From Mesorhizobium sp. GbtcB19 (GTDB lineage Bacteria > Pseudomonadota > Alphaproteobacteria > Rhizobiales > Rhizobiaceae), in assembly GCF_019091085.1 (NCBI RefSeq), contig NZ_JAGXJY010000019.1, positions 1 to 64,000 on the forward strand: 64,000 bases of DNA, written 5' to 3'. This document shows, piece after piece, positions 33,126-42,183 of this stretch (position 1 is the first letter of the stretch; every line of letters starts with the position of its first letter). The translations under genes and the position numbers were made by a program. Under the pieces are notes generated by a model. That model ran no database searches. It was not told the DNA's origin and saw nothing but the letters and a program-made list of their open reading frames with translations.

Positions 33126-33506
33126 CTAGGCGGGCCTCCGCCAGAACAGCCAAGCGAGAGCCAGCGCCGCCAGCGCCCAAATCGCGATTATGAAGGCGAG
33201 ACCCCCCTTGCTGCCCGGCTTCTCACGTCGCGCGGCCACTTGGCGGAATTCCTGCATCAGATCGGCCGGGACCAGTCTGACCGCGAGCATGATGCCGAGA
33301 GGCACGATCAGCAGGTCGTCGAGATAGCCGATGACCGGGATGAAGTCCGGGATGAGGTCGATCGGGCTCAGCGCATAGGCCGCGACGGCGCCCGCGGTTG
33401 CCTTTGCATACCAGGGCACGCGGGGATCACGGGCGGCAAGCCAGAGCGCCACCACATCGCGCTTGATCTCCCGCGCCCATTGCTTTGCCGAGTCGAGAGC
33501 CGACAT
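33126..33506 (-). CDS. DUF1232 (YkvA-family) membrane protein
   Basis: A 126-residue protein with the DUF1232 core AAYALSPIDLIPDFIPVIGY and DDLLIVPLGIMLAVRLVP, plus a C-terminal transmembrane helix ending in WLFWRRPA. Widely conserved; function unknown. Convergent with the excalibur gene. Confidence 0.88.
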   Translation of the reverse strand: MSALDSAKQWAREIKRDVVALWLAARDPRVPWYAKATAGAVAAYALSPIDLIPDFIPVIGYLDDLLIVPLGIMLAVRLVPADLMQEFRQVAARREKPGSKGGLAFIIAIWALAALALAWLFWRRPA

Positions 33507-33907
33507 GCGTCCTATATACGGTTGTGCGGGTCGTCAGGCCAAATCGACGGCACGGTCGCGGCTGTTCGACGCCGCGACTCAAGACGACGGCGACACGCGA
33601 CGATGTCGACCGTGGAAGAGTTCGGGATCGGCGGTTGGGGTAGCCCGGCTTGCCTTGGCGGTAAAAGAGTACGGCTCTTTGACTGACAAGCCGGGCTAAG
33701 GCGCCGGCTTTGGGTTTCCTTGGGGGGAGCCGGCGCAGGGACACAGTGTCCGTTTCGCGTTGCGCCCGCAATTGTGGCTGAGGTCTTATGCGACAACGCA
33801 AAGGTCCGAGCGGCGGGGGATTTGCAAGAAAGCGCGCTGCGGCTTTCCAACCGGGATTGCGCGAAATAAAGGCCTGGAGCGGTTCGGCGATCCACCGAAA
33901 GCTACGC
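33507..33907. other. Intergenic stretch with structured repeats
   Basis: No gene supported here. It contains the two hairpins described at 33641-33736. Open frames in it lack ribosome sites and family likeness. Confidence 0.4.
33641..33736. other. Two adjacent inverted repeats, possible structured RNA or decayed element
   Basis: TAGCCCGGCTTG (33641-33652) pairs with CAAGCCGGGCTA (33687-33698), 12 perfect base pairs. Directly after, GCGCCGGCT (33701-33709) pairs with AGCCGGCGC (33728-33736). There is no T tail, so a plain terminator is unlikely. Confidence 0.5.
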
Positions 33908-34093
33908 TCAAGCCCGCTTAAGCTGGCTACCCTTTTGCAGCGCTGCCTTGACGAAAAGCTCAGCGTGCCGCGCCCATTCGGTTTCCGTGACGTCGTTCTC
34001 GCGAACGGACTGCCGGAAAGCTTCCCGCAGTGCTTCGAGCTCGAAAATCGACAATCGCTGGTTTCTTTTTTGTTTTTTTGTGCCGTTGTCCAT
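33908..34093 (-). CDS. Small hypothetical protein
   Basis: A 61-residue charged, helical protein (MDNGTKKQKRNQRLSIFELE start, FVKAALQKGSQLKRA end). Composition is protein-like and richer in A/T than the shadows around it. The ribosome site is weak. Confidence 0.45.
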   Translation of the reverse strand: MDNGTKKQKRNQRLSIFELEALREAFRQSVRENDVTETEWARHAELFVKAALQKGSQLKRA

Positions 34094-34655
34094 ACTGCGT
34101 TGCCACGAACAGCAAGGTCATAACATCGTATAAGCGGCGGTCGTTCGACCCATCAAGACCCCGGGTCTGACTTCTTTTGGGGGCAAATTTTGCTGTGACT
34201 TTCCGCGTCCTGCCGTCGCGACGGAGCGGCCCCGCCTCTGCCGGTCGCGACGGTTTGCAGGCCCGACCAGACGACGGGTTCCGCCACTGTAAATTCACAT
34301 CGGTGACGGGCGATCAGAAAGGCATCGCAAAGCCTGAGCATTCGCCGCGTAGCGCTGTGTACGGCTGAGCATACGACTTTTGGGATGGACGCGGCGCTCG
34401 ATTGGTGGTTGTGTCGGCATCGCAAAATGATCCACAGTTTCAGGTGGCAACCCGGCCCGCGTCTTCCCCGTCAACAGGAGTGGCGCGGGCTTTTGTTGTT
34501 CTGAAGCGTGAGGAACCTTTGCTCTTGCGGATCGGCGCCCGCCGCCGGCGCGAGCGGCCAACCGCCTGCCATTAACCTTCCCCTTGGGCACGGACCAAGG
34601 TCGGTGTCGCAATTGCCCTGCCTCGCCTATACTCTCACCGACGGGTGGGTGAGCG
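34094..34655. other. Intergenic stretch upstream of the sensor kinase
   Basis: About 560 bases without a convincing gene. A weak terminator-like structure occurs at 34455-34494 (GCCCGCG, loop, CGCGGGC, TTTT). The rest presumably holds the promoter of the two-component operon. Confidence 0.4.
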
Positions 34656-36059
34656 GTGCCGATGTTTGGGAGGTATTTCAAGCGACTTGCGCGAATCTGG
34701 AGCGAGCTCTCGCTTGCCTGGCAATTCGTGATCGCGGGCGGCATCGTCCTTCTGGCCGTGATGCTCGTGGTCGGACTATGGGTGACATCGCAGATCCGTG
34801 ACGGCGTCCTGCACAATTCCGCCGCCACCACCGCGCTCTATGTCGACAGCGTGATCGCGCCGCTGCTGCCCGACATGCGCAAGAGCCAGGAGCTCGACGA
34901 CACGGTCAAGCGGGCGCTGGACGAAACGCTGGGTCAGGGCGCGCTTGGCAAAAGACTGGTATCGTTCAAGTTGTGGCGGCGCGACGGCACGATCCTCTAT
35001 TCGAAGAACGCCGACCTCATCGGCAAACAGATCAAGCCCAACGCCAACCTCACTGCCGCTTTCGCCGGCAATGTCATGGTCAAGTACAACAGGCTCGAAG
35101 ACGAGGAAGACGACGAGGAGCGGTCGATGAACGCTCCGCTGCTCGAAATCTACAACCCGGTTCGCGAACCCTGGTCCGGCGAAGTCGTGGCCGTCAGCGA
35201 GTTCTACGAATTGTCCGGCGATTTCGAGGAATCGCTGCACTCCGCCCTGTGGTGGAGCTGGCTGGTGGTGGCGGCCGCCACGGCGGCGGCGCTTGCCCTG
35301 CTTTCGGGCATCGTTTTCCGCGGCAGCCGCACCATCGTCACGCAGCGGGAAGCACTCGAGGCCAAGGTTGCCGAATTGCAGACGGCGCTGGCGCAAAACT
35401 CGTCGTTGCGCCTGCGTGTCCAGCGCGCCTCGCGCCGCGCCACCGCCATCAACGAGCGGTATCTGCGGCGCATCGGGGCCGACCTGCATGACGGGCCCGC
35501 GCAACTGGTGGCGCTCGCGGCGCTGAGAATGGACAGCCCGGTGCTGGTCGACCCGGCCACATCGGGCACGCTGCGCGAAGCCGAGATCGCCGGCATTCAC
35601 AAGACACTCGGCGAAGCGATGCGCGAGATACGCGGCATCTGCAACGGGCTGGTGCTGCCGCAGATCGAAACCCAGGCCGTAACCGACATTTTGCGGCTGG
35701 CGGTGACCGAGCACGAGCGCCGCACCGACACCAAAGTGTTGTTAACTCTGCCTGAGCGCTTGCCGGAACTCGGCACCTCGGAAAAGATCAGCATCTATAG
35801 ATTCGTGCAGGAAGGCCTGAACAACGCCTACCGTCACGGCATGGGCAAGGGCCAGCAGGTCAGCGCCACGACGAAGGGCGGCAAGCTCCTGGTCGAGGTG
35901 CTGGACACCGGCCCCGGTTTCGACCCAGCCCGAAGCGAGGGCCTCGGGCTTGCGGGCCTGAGAGAACGGATCGAAAGCATAGGCGGGCAGTTCGAGACGC
36001 TGTCCGGCCCCGGAGGGACCAGACTGGTCATCACCTTGTCTGTCGAGGAGCAACCGTGA
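34656..36059 (+). CDS. Membrane sensor histidine kinase (HisKA_3, NarL-type)
   Basis: A 467-residue kinase with TM1 (about 22-44), a periplasmic sensor region of about 160 residues, TM2 (about 200-222), a coiled coil, a HisKA_3 dimerisation domain with phospho-His278 (GADLHDGPAQ), and an HATPase domain with N-box EGLNNAYRHG and G-boxes DTGPGFD and GLGLAGLRERI. GTG at 34656 is used; ATG two codons later is equally possible. It overlaps the response regulator start by four bases, so the two form a coupled pair. The signal is unknown. Confidence 0.9.
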   Translation: MPMFGRYFKRLARIWSELSLAWQFVIAGGIVLLAVMLVVGLWVTSQIRDGVLHNSAATTALYVDSVIAPLLPDMRKSQELDDTVKRALDETLGQGALGKRLVSFKLWRRDGTILYSKNADLIGKQIKPNANLTAAFAGNVMVKYNRLEDEEDDEERSMNAPLLEIYNPVREPWSGEVVAVSEFYELSGDFEESLHSALWWSWLVVAAATAAALALLSGIVFRGSRTIVTQREALEAKVAELQTALAQNSSLRLRVQRASRRATAINERYLRRIGADLHDGPAQLVALAALRMDSPVLVDPATSGTLREAEIAGIHKTLGEAMREIRGICNGLVLPQIETQAVTDILRLAVTEHERRTDTKVLLTLPERLPELGTSEKISIYRFVQEGLNNAYRHGMGKGQQVSATTKGGKLLVEVLDTGPGFDPARSEGLGLAGLRERIESIGGQFETLSGPGGTRLVITLSVEEQP

Positions 36060-36700
36060 GCACATCCATCCGCATCGCAATAGTCGACGACCATCCATTG
36101 TTCCGCGAGGGCGTGGCGCGCAGCCTCAGCGAGATCGGCGGCTTCGAGCTCGTCGGCGAAGGCGCCAGCGCCGAGGACGCCGAAAGGCTGGCGCGCGCCA
36201 GCACGCCCGATATTCTTCTGCTCGACATCAGCATGCCCGGCGGCGGCCTCAACGCGCTCGCCAGCATCCTGGCAGCGATGCCCGACCAGAAGATCGTCAT
36301 GCTTACGGTTTCGGAGACCAATTCCGACGTCGCCCAGGCGCTGAAGGCCGGTGCGCGCGGCTATGTGCTGAAAGGCGTCGGCTCCAAGGCGCTGGCCGAG
36401 ATCCTGCGCGATGTCGCCAGCGGCCAAAGCTATGTATCGCCGAGCCTCTCGGCCAGGCTGCTCTCCGACCTTCTGCAGCCCACCGGCAGCAAACCCGATC
36501 CGCTCAGCCAGCTCACCGGCCGCGAGGCCGAGATCCTCAAGCTGGTCGCCGAGGGGCTGAGCAACAAGGAGGTGGCCGCCCGGCTGTCGCTGCAGGAAAA
36601 GACGGTCAAGCATCACATGACCAGGGTGCTCGCCAAGCTCAACGTGCGCAACCGCACCGAAGCGGCGCTGCTGATGCATGAAGCGAGGGAAAGGCAGTAG
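36056..36700 (+). CDS. NarL/LuxR-type response regulator
   Basis: A 214-residue regulator. The receiver has acidic Asp11-Asp12, phospho-acceptor Asp57 (LLLDISMPG), and Thr/Lys at TVSE and YVLKG. A LuxR helix-turn-helix lies at about 153-205 (LTGREAEILKLVAEGLSNKE). It starts at a GTG overlapping the kinase stop. It probably activates genes nearby or elsewhere; no target can be read. Confidence 0.92.
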   Translation: MSTSIRIAIVDDHPLFREGVARSLSEIGGFELVGEGASAEDAERLARASTPDILLLDISMPGGGLNALASILAAMPDQKIVMLTVSETNSDVAQALKAGARGYVLKGVGSKALAEILRDVASGQSYVSPSLSARLLSDLLQPTGSKPDPLSQLTGREAEILKLVAEGLSNKEVAARLSLQEKTVKHHMTRVLAKLNVRNRTEAALLMHEARERQ

Positions 36701-36745
36701 ATTAGGGATTAGGCAATAGGGAGTAGGCAGTAGAGAAGACGACAT

Positions 36746-36784
<39 letters not shown>

Positions 36785-36790
36785 ACGCAA

Positions 36791-36818
36791 TCACCCCCGT
36801 CTCAAGGGACGGGGGTGA
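36791..36818 (-). terminator. Terminator-like hairpin after the Gly/Asn-rich protein gene
   Basis: TCACCCCCGTC and GACGGGGGTGA (11-bp arms, 6-base loop). It lies 42 bases past the stop of the minus-strand gene at 36861; the T tail is weak. It may also stop transcription coming from the response regulator. Confidence 0.6.
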
Positions 36819-36860
36819 CATGCAAGGGCGCGGGAAAAAGGGGGTAGCCTCTCTCGGCCC

Positions 36861-37376
36861 TTACAGGCTCAGCAGACGGTTCAAGTCCTCGTCCGTCGCC
36901 TGCCGTTCAATGATGGTGCGGCCTTGCGCATCGGTCATCTCGAAACGCCCATTCTGGACTTGCTCTTTCATGCCGTTGCGATGGACGACGGTGACCTTGT
37001 CGCCGACGATCGAGAGCGTGTCGCCAGTTGCCGCGTTGGTATAGCTGTTCTTGCCGGCCGGATTGGCATTGCCCTTACCGCTGTTGCTGCCCGGCGCGGC
37101 ATTGGGATTGCCGCCGCCGGCATTGCTGTTCTCGGAATTGCCGCCTGCGTTGTTGTTACCGCTGTTGCCGCCATTGCCGGAATTCGAGCCGCCGGCGGAG
37201 CCAGAGTTGCCGCCGTTCCCGTTACCGCCATTGCCATTGCTGTTTCCGGCATAAGCGGTGAACCCCGGCTTGGAACCATTGCCAGGAACCGACAGACAGG
37301 GCGCGACAACAATCGCCAGCGCGGCGCCAGCGCGCAAAGTCAGGGGGGCAAGCCTTGTGCAGGCGGGTTGGCGCAT
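36861..37376 (-). CDS. Secreted Gly/Asn-rich protein, paralogue A
   Basis: A 171-residue protein with a signal-like N-terminus (residues 1-38, LRAGAALAIVVAPCLS), then about 70 residues of Gly/Asn/Ser repeats (units like NGNGG, NSG), then a conserved C-terminal ~50 residues with VTVVHRNGMKEQVQNGRFEM and GRTIIERQAT. The same tail is in the next gene. The ATG at 37376 follows AAGGAT. Function unknown; a cell-surface or envelope role is suggested by composition. Confidence 0.7.
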   Translation of the reverse strand: MRQPACTRLAPLTLRAGAALAIVVAPCLSVPGNGSKPGFTAYAGNSNGNGGNGNGGNSGSAGGSNSGNGGNSGNNNAGGNSENSNAGGGNPNAAPGSNSGKGNANPAGKNSYTNAATGDTLSIVGDKVTVVHRNGMKEQVQNGRFEMTDAQGRTIIERQATDEDLNRLLSL

Positions 37377-37579
37377 TCTATCCTTTTTCCTGCCGGTTCC
37401 ACCTCGCCATGGCCATAGTTTCACTCTCGCACCGGGCGGGGGAACCGGTGTCTTTGACAGGTAAGGATTGCCATTCCGGCGGAGCGATGAAAGCGGCTTA
37501 CGACCCATGCCCCGGTCTGTCAGACCATTTCCGCCTTCCTGCCTGACCAATGTCGCAACCGGAGCGCCGTCGCCGGTTC

Positions 37580-37611
37580 AAAAAATTACCCCCGCACGAA
37601 GGCGGGGGTAA
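37580..37611 (-). terminator. Intrinsic terminator of the second Gly/Asn-rich protein gene
   Basis: TTACCCCCGC (37586-37595) and GCGGGGGTAA (37602-37611), 10-bp arms with a 6-base loop, followed on the minus strand by a T run (A run at 37580-37585). Confidence 0.8.
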
Positions 37612-37748
37612 GGTGAGTAGCTAATTTCTACCGCAAGACGATCAGGACCGTAGAGACGAAGCAAAAGGTGGCAACCTGATTTTGCAGCGCTGACCTTCGG
37701 TCCCTTAAGATCTAATCCGGATAAAACCTCGCTCTCACAAACCTTGTT

Positions 37749-38348
37749 TCACAAACTTTTCATGCGATCGAAATCGGCCATGGTGGCTTTGCGGTCGACG
37801 ATGGTGCGTCCGTATTTGTCCTCCATCCTGAACCGGCCGTTGTCGATCTTCTCCTTCATGCCGTTGCGGTGCGTGACCTGGATGCCAGTGCCGGTGACCT
37901 CGACTTTGTCGCCGGTCTTGGTGTTCACATGACTGTCGGTGGTGGTTCCCGCGCTGGCGGTGCTGCTCGTCCCGCCGCTGCTGCTGTCCCCATCGCCGTC
38001 GCCGCTGTCTCCGCTCCCGGTGTTCCCGTTGCCGTTGCCGCTATTGCCGTTGCCGCTGTTTCCGTTGCCGTTCCCGCTATCGCCGCCGCTGTTCCCGTTC
38101 CCGTTTCCGCCGCCGCTATTGCCGTTTCCGTTGCCGCCGCTGTTCCCGTTGCCGCCGCTATTGCCGTTTCCGCCGCCGTTCCCGTTTCCGCCGCCGCCGT
38201 TTCCGTTTCCGCCGCCACCGCCGCCTTTGCCGGCATAGGCTTTGGTTACGACCGGACCATCGATGGAGAGACCAAGAGGCGCGACAGCGAGCGCCAACGC
38301 AGCAAGTGCCGGCAAGACCAGCCTGCAGCCTCTGCGCATTAAGCGCAT
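37749..38348 (-). CDS. Secreted Gly/Asn-rich protein, paralogue B
   Basis: A 199-residue protein with a signal-like N-terminus (LVLPALAALALAVAPLG), a ~90-residue low-complexity block of GNG/GNSG repeats, and a tail with IQVTHRNGMKEKIDNGRFRM and GRTIVDRKAT that matches paralogue A. Internal DNA repeats (GCCGCCGTTCCCGTTTCC and variants) make the repeat block prone to length change. The two genes are in tandem but separated by a terminator. Confidence 0.7.
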   Translation of the reverse strand: MRLMRRGCRLVLPALAALALAVAPLGLSIDGPVVTKAYAGKGGGGGGNGNGGGGNGNGGGNGNSGGNGNSGGNGNGNSGGGNGNGNSGGDSGNGNGNSGNGNSGNGNGNTGSGDSGDGDGDSSSGGTSSTASAGTTTDSHVNTKTGDKVEVTGTGIQVTHRNGMKEKIDNGRFRMEDKYGRTIVDRKATMADFDRMKSL

Positions 38349-38609
38349 TCCGTTCTCCCCATGCCAGCCACTCAGCCCGTCGGCCGAATTACCCCACCGG
38401 CAATGTCGCAGCATAAGCATCCCCAATCAGCCCGTCTTAAGGAAGTGGCCCACGACCCTTGTCTTGTCTACTCGGACCTATTGTGGTTTATCGTAGGACC
38501 TAAGTCTTATTTCAACTGCCGGATGTGGTCGGACATTGCCGCCGCTGGATCGATTTTTTTCAAACCAACCAAATCCTTAACGATAGAAGGTCAGGCGGGG
38601 AACACGGGC

Positions 38610-39497
38610 TCAGGCCGGCGAAGCCATCGGCCGTCGCGCCGCGACCGCCGTGCCGAAGGCGGCGGCGATGACGGCGGCGATGCCCGCGCATTGCAGCAGG
38701 TTGAGCTTCTCTGCCAAGAACAGGAAGCCGGTCAAGGCGCCGCCCGCCGGCTCCAGGCACACCAGCATGCCGTAAACCTTGGCCGGCATGCGGGCGAGCA
38801 CCATCATTTCCAGGTAGAAGGGCAGCGCGGTGGAGAACAGGCCGACCACGGCCGCGCCCGCCATGATGTGCGGATCGGCGAGATGGGGCTGCGCGGCGCT
38901 GAAGCCGAAGGGCAGCGCCAGCACCGCGGCGATCGCCATGCCGTAGGCGGAGGTGCGCACACCGAGCCCGGCGCCGGCCTTCTGCGCGAAGATGATATAG
39001 AGCCCCCAGCAGGCGCCGGCGGCCAACGCCAGCGCCACGCCCAGCGGATCGAGCCCGCGGCTGGCATCGGCAAAGGGCGACAGCAGCGCAATGCCTGCTA
39101 TCGCCAGAGCGATCCAGACGAGATCGAGCAGGCGCCTGGAGCCGAGGGTGGCGACAAACAGCGGCCCGGTAAATTCGAGCGCCACGCAGATGCCGAGCGG
39201 AATGCGCTGGAGCGCGGCATAAAACAACATGTTCATGGCGCAGACGGTGATGCCATAGGCGGCAAGCCAGGGCAGGTTTTTGCGCGACGGCAGCACCTTC
39301 CACGGCCTGAGCACAACCGCCAGCATCAGCGCGCCGATGGCGAGCCTCAGCGTCGTCGTGCCTTCCGAACCCAGCACCGGGAAGAGACCCTTTGCAAAGG
39401 CCGCGCCGACCTGCACCGACAGCATGGAACCAAGCAGGCCGATCACCGGCATGGCGCCGACATGGGTCTCTTGGCTGGCTGCCTGCGTCGAGGACAA
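38610..39497 (-). CDS. rhtA: RhtA-like threonine/homoserine exporter (EamA family)
   Basis: A 295-residue DMT transporter, the same length as E. coli RhtA. It shares RhtA landmarks: GAAFAKGLFPVLG, RIPLGICVALEFTGPLFVA, GACWGLYIIFAQKAGA and STALPFYLEMM. Ten membrane helices are predicted. TTG at 39497 is taken as start because GGGAGG precedes it and family length fits; an ATG 15 codons later is possible. Export of amino acids such as threonine or homoserine is inferred. Confidence 0.82.
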   Translation of the reverse strand: MSSTQAASQETHVGAMPVIGLLGSMLSVQVGAAFAKGLFPVLGSEGTTTLRLAIGALMLAVVLRPWKVLPSRKNLPWLAAYGITVCAMNMLFYAALQRIPLGICVALEFTGPLFVATLGSRRLLDLVWIALAIAGIALLSPFADASRGLDPLGVALALAAGACWGLYIIFAQKAGAGLGVRTSAYGMAIAAVLALPFGFSAAQPHLADPHIMAGAAVVGLFSTALPFYLEMMVLARMPAKVYGMLVCLEPAGGALTGFLFLAEKLNLLQCAGIAAVIAAAFGTAVAARRPMASPA

Positions 39498-39630
39498 TCC
39501 TGGCTCCCTCCCCTGGTTCGGGGATGGAGATAGGACGCGGCGCTCAGGATGTCGTGAGGCAGTGGGAGGGGGATGGGTGGGGCAAGGCGGGTGCCGGCTG
39601 GGCAGGCCGGCGGGCGCCGGCGGCGGAGCT
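39498..39630. other. Intergenic stretch upstream of the RhtA-like gene
   Basis: Non-coding, rich in GC and purine runs. It likely holds the promoter of the exporter gene. It is followed by a repeat cluster that fills the gap to minE. Confidence 0.4.
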
Positions 39631-39925
39631 GCCAATCTCCCCCCTCGTGGGGGAGATGTCCGGCAGGACAGAGGGGGGCGCGAAGGATCGCCAACCTCTG
39701 TTCTTGCAGGCCTCTGGAGCAATTCCAGGAAAAGTGTGAGCGGTTTTCCGTCCGGAATTGCGTCAAAACAAAGAGATAGAACTGTTCGCCGTTTCCGTGA
39801 AACGGTGAAACGCTCTAGAAAGACGACTAATCCCGGTATGTGTTGCGCCGAAGATTGGCAAGGCTGGCGGGACAGCGCCCCCCTCTGCCCTGCCGGGCAT
39901 CTCCCCCACAAGGGGGGAGATTGGC
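39631..39925. repeat. Inverted pair of ~51-bp palindromic repeats (BIME-like), pair 1
   Basis: The left unit 39631-39681 begins GCCAATCTCCCCCCTCGTGG and ends AGAGGGGGGCGC. The right unit 39875-39925 is its near-perfect reverse complement. Each unit has an internal hairpin (CTCCCCC / GGGGGAG). The same pair arrangement occurs at 48931-49090 and 49723-49882. Between these two units lies a complete RIME-like element. Confidence 0.85.
39718..39817. repeat. Full-length two-part palindromic repeat (RIME-like), copy 4, inverted
   Basis: Reverse complement of the element at 24736-24835: AGCAATTCC...GGAATTGC, then GTCAAAACAAAGAGA and a second palindrome ending CGCTCTA. It is nested between the two units of BIME-like pair 1. 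Confidence 0.8.
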
Positions 39926-39928
39926 TAA

Positions 39929-40201
39929 TCACCCCGCCATGGCGAGCGGCGCGGCGCTCTTGTTGGGGATCTGGATGTCGATCTCCAGCGTCGACATGGT
40001 GGCGCCGCGGTCCATCGAGACCTGCAGATAATCCTGGTCGATCTGCACGTGCTTGGCGATGACCGCCATGATCTCCTCGCGCAGGATGGAGACGAGGTCG
40101 GGCTGGCCGCGGCTTTGGCGCTCATAGGCGAGCAGCAGCTGCAGCCGCTCGCGCGCCACCGGCGCGCTGGTGCGCCGCTTGAAGAGGTCGAGGATGCTCA
40201 T
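39929..40201 (-). CDS. minE: Cell division topological specificity factor MinE
   Basis: A 90-residue protein with MSILDLFKRRTSAPVARERL at the N-terminus (membrane-binding and MinD-contact helix) and a topological domain (IMAVIAKHVQIDQDYLQVSM). It stimulates MinD ATPase to drive pole-to-pole oscillation. Its ATG overlaps the minD stop (ATGA). Last gene of minCDE. Confidence 0.95.
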   Translation of the reverse strand: MSILDLFKRRTSAPVARERLQLLLAYERQSRGQPDLVSILREEIMAVIAKHVQIDQDYLQVSMDRGATMSTLEIDIQIPNKSAAPLAMAG

Positions 40202-41013
40202 GCGGCCCTCCTTCCGAGAAGCCGGTCGAGAAAGCCCTTGCGCTCGAAGGGGACGACCACCGGCAGGTCCTCGCCTTCCAGCCTCCGCGCCGCTTCGAGA
40301 TAGGCTTTTGCGGCGCCGTTGAGCGGTTCCGACAGCGTGACGGGCGAGCCGAGGTTCGAGGCTCTCAGCACATCCTGGCTTTCCGGGATGATGCCGAGCA
40401 GCGGCGTCGACAGGATCTCCAGCACGTCGTCGATCGACAGCATCTCGCCGCGCGCGGCCCGCGCCGCGTCGTAGCGCGTCACCAGCACGTGCTTGGTGAC
40501 CAGCTCGCCCTGCTCGGCCCGCATGGTGCGGGCGTCGAGCAGGCCGATGATGCGGTCGGAGTCGCGCACCGAGGACACTTCCGGGTTGGTGACGATGACC
40601 GCCTCGTCGGCGAAGCGCATGGCAAGCTGGGCGCCGCGCTCGATGCCGGCCGGGCTGTCGCAGAAGACATAGTCGAACACCGAGCGCAGCCGCGCGATGA
40701 CTTCGGCGACGCCCTCCTCGGTCAGCGCATCCTTGTCGCGGGTCTGCGATGCAGGCAGCAGGTAAAGCGTCTCCAGCCGCTTGTCGCGGATCAGCGCCTG
40801 CGACAGCTTCGCCGTGCCCTGGATGACGTTGACGAGGTCGAACACCACGCGGCGCTCGGCGCCCATGATGAGGTCGAGGTTGCGCAGGCCGACGTCGAAA
40901 TCGACCAGCGCCACCTTCTTGCCGGTCTTGGCCACGGCGGCGCCGAGCGCGGCCGTCGAGGTCGTCTTGCCGACGCCCCCCTTGCCCGAGGTGACCACGA
41001 CTACCTTGCCCAT
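40198..41013 (-). CDS. minD: Septum site-determining ATPase MinD
   Basis: A 271-residue ParA/MinD ATPase with deviant Walker A GKGGVGKTT at residues 10-18, switch regions DFDVGLRNLDL and DSPAGIERGAQ, and an amphipathic membrane-targeting helix at the C-terminus (KGFLDRLLGRR). The ATG at 41013 follows GGAGG. It recruits MinC to the membrane and oscillates with MinE. Confidence 0.96.
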   Translation of the reverse strand: MGKVVVVTSGKGGVGKTTSTAALGAAVAKTGKKVALVDFDVGLRNLDLIMGAERRVVFDLVNVIQGTAKLSQALIRDKRLETLYLLPASQTRDKDALTEEGVAEVIARLRSVFDYVFCDSPAGIERGAQLAMRFADEAVIVTNPEVSSVRDSDRIIGLLDARTMRAEQGELVTKHVLVTRYDAARAARGEMLSIDDVLEILSTPLLGIIPESQDVLRASNLGSPVTLSEPLNGAAKAYLEAARRLEGEDLPVVVPFERKGFLDRLLGRRAA

Positions 41014-41121
41014 ATATCCAGCCTCCATTGGCGGTTTTTATTCTCTGGCCGTGTGGGAACACGGCGGGTTTCTTTGTCAGCCTCGCACGCGAAACCGGTC
41101 CGAAGCTTGCGGCCCAAAAAC

Positions 41122-41997
41122 TCAGCCGAGCGGCACCACGCACAGCGCATCATTGTCGAGGAAGGCCTGCACCGCCTTGCCGCGCGACACGCCCTCCATT
41201 TCCTCGGCCGTGGTGTACCAGCCGTCGACGGCGAGCAGCTCGGCCTCGTTCTTGCGGCAGAAGATGCGCGCCGAAACATTGCCTTCCGAGCCGGCGATGG
41301 CGCGGCCGCGCAGCGTGCCATAGACATGGATCGAACCACCGGCGACGATCTCCGAGCCGGACGCGACCGAGCCCAGCACGATGACGTCGCCATGCGGATG
41401 GAAGACCGATTGTCCCGAGCGGATCGGCGCCTTGATCATCAGCGTGCCGGCCGAGGGCTGCACCGGCTCGGCGCCCTGCCCTGCCGGCTCGGTGGTCCTG
41501 GTCTGGAGCGCCTCGACCCTGACCGCCTCCAGCCTCGCCAGCGCGGGATCGGCCGGTTCATCTTCAGGCGCCTGGAGCGCTGCTTCGCATTCGGGCACCT
41601 CGACCGGCGCTTGCGGAGCGGTCACTTCGAGCTCTTCGGCCTTGGCCTTGCGCGCCGCCCTGCCCAGCAGGCCTTCGGCGGTCGCCTCCTTCGCGCCGGC
41701 GAGCAGCGGCGGCAGCTCGGGCCCGAGCTCGGCGCCCTCGAGTTCGATGGCGTAAACACGGATGCCGCGCGAGCCAAGCACGCCGACAAGGGCGCCAATC
41801 TCCTCCGGCCCCGGCTGCAGGATGTTCAGATCCAGCACCACGGGGCGGCCGGCAAAATAGCCCGGCGAGTTGGCGATCCAGTGATCCAGCCCCTCCAGCC
41901 AGTCGGCGATCGGCGCTTCCGGCGACAGCGTGAAAGCGACGAAGGAGCGGGCGCGAAAGCGGATGGATTTGTTCTGCAAAGGGGCGGCGAAGGTCAC
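41122..41997 (-). CDS. minC: Septum site-determining protein MinC
   Basis: A 291-residue division inhibitor. The N-terminal FtsZ-interacting domain (about 9-100) is followed by a long acidic/Pro-Ala linker (about 115-175) and the beta-helical C-terminal domain (HPHGDVIVLGSVASGSEIVA, GTLRGRAIAG). It starts at GTG 41997 with AAGGA upstream; the linker is longer than in E. coli, as is common in Rhizobiales. It is separated from minD by 108 bases. Confidence 0.94.
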   Translation of the reverse strand: MTFAAPLQNKSIRFRARSFVAFTLSPEAPIADWLEGLDHWIANSPGYFAGRPVVLDLNILQPGPEEIGALVGVLGSRGIRVYAIELEGAELGPELPPLLAGAKEATAEGLLGRAARKAKAEELEVTAPQAPVEVPECEAALQAPEDEPADPALARLEAVRVEALQTRTTEPAGQGAEPVQPSAGTLMIKAPIRSGQSVFHPHGDVIVLGSVASGSEIVAGGSIHVYGTLRGRAIAGSEGNVSARIFCRKNEAELLAVDGWYTTAEEMEGVSRGKAVQAFLDNDALCVVPLG

Positions 41998-42183
41998 GAC
42001 CAGGCGAATCCTTACTCAATGGTTAAAGGGTGCCGGGGCAATGGTTAACAAAAGGTTAATTTTGGGAGTTGAGGCCGTTAACAGCTGACGCGGCTAACTT
42101 CTGTGGCGGCGCGGTGACAGTGCCTGCCGATGCCGCTATCGTCCTCCGCCTCAAGCCAAGCGGAAAGCAAGGGAGATCATGTC

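Noticed and set aside
34241..34330. Second cobalamin-riboswitch-like match (CCGCCACTGTAA)
   Set aside because: Only this short box matches; the flanking core boxes and pairing seen at 19660 are absent.
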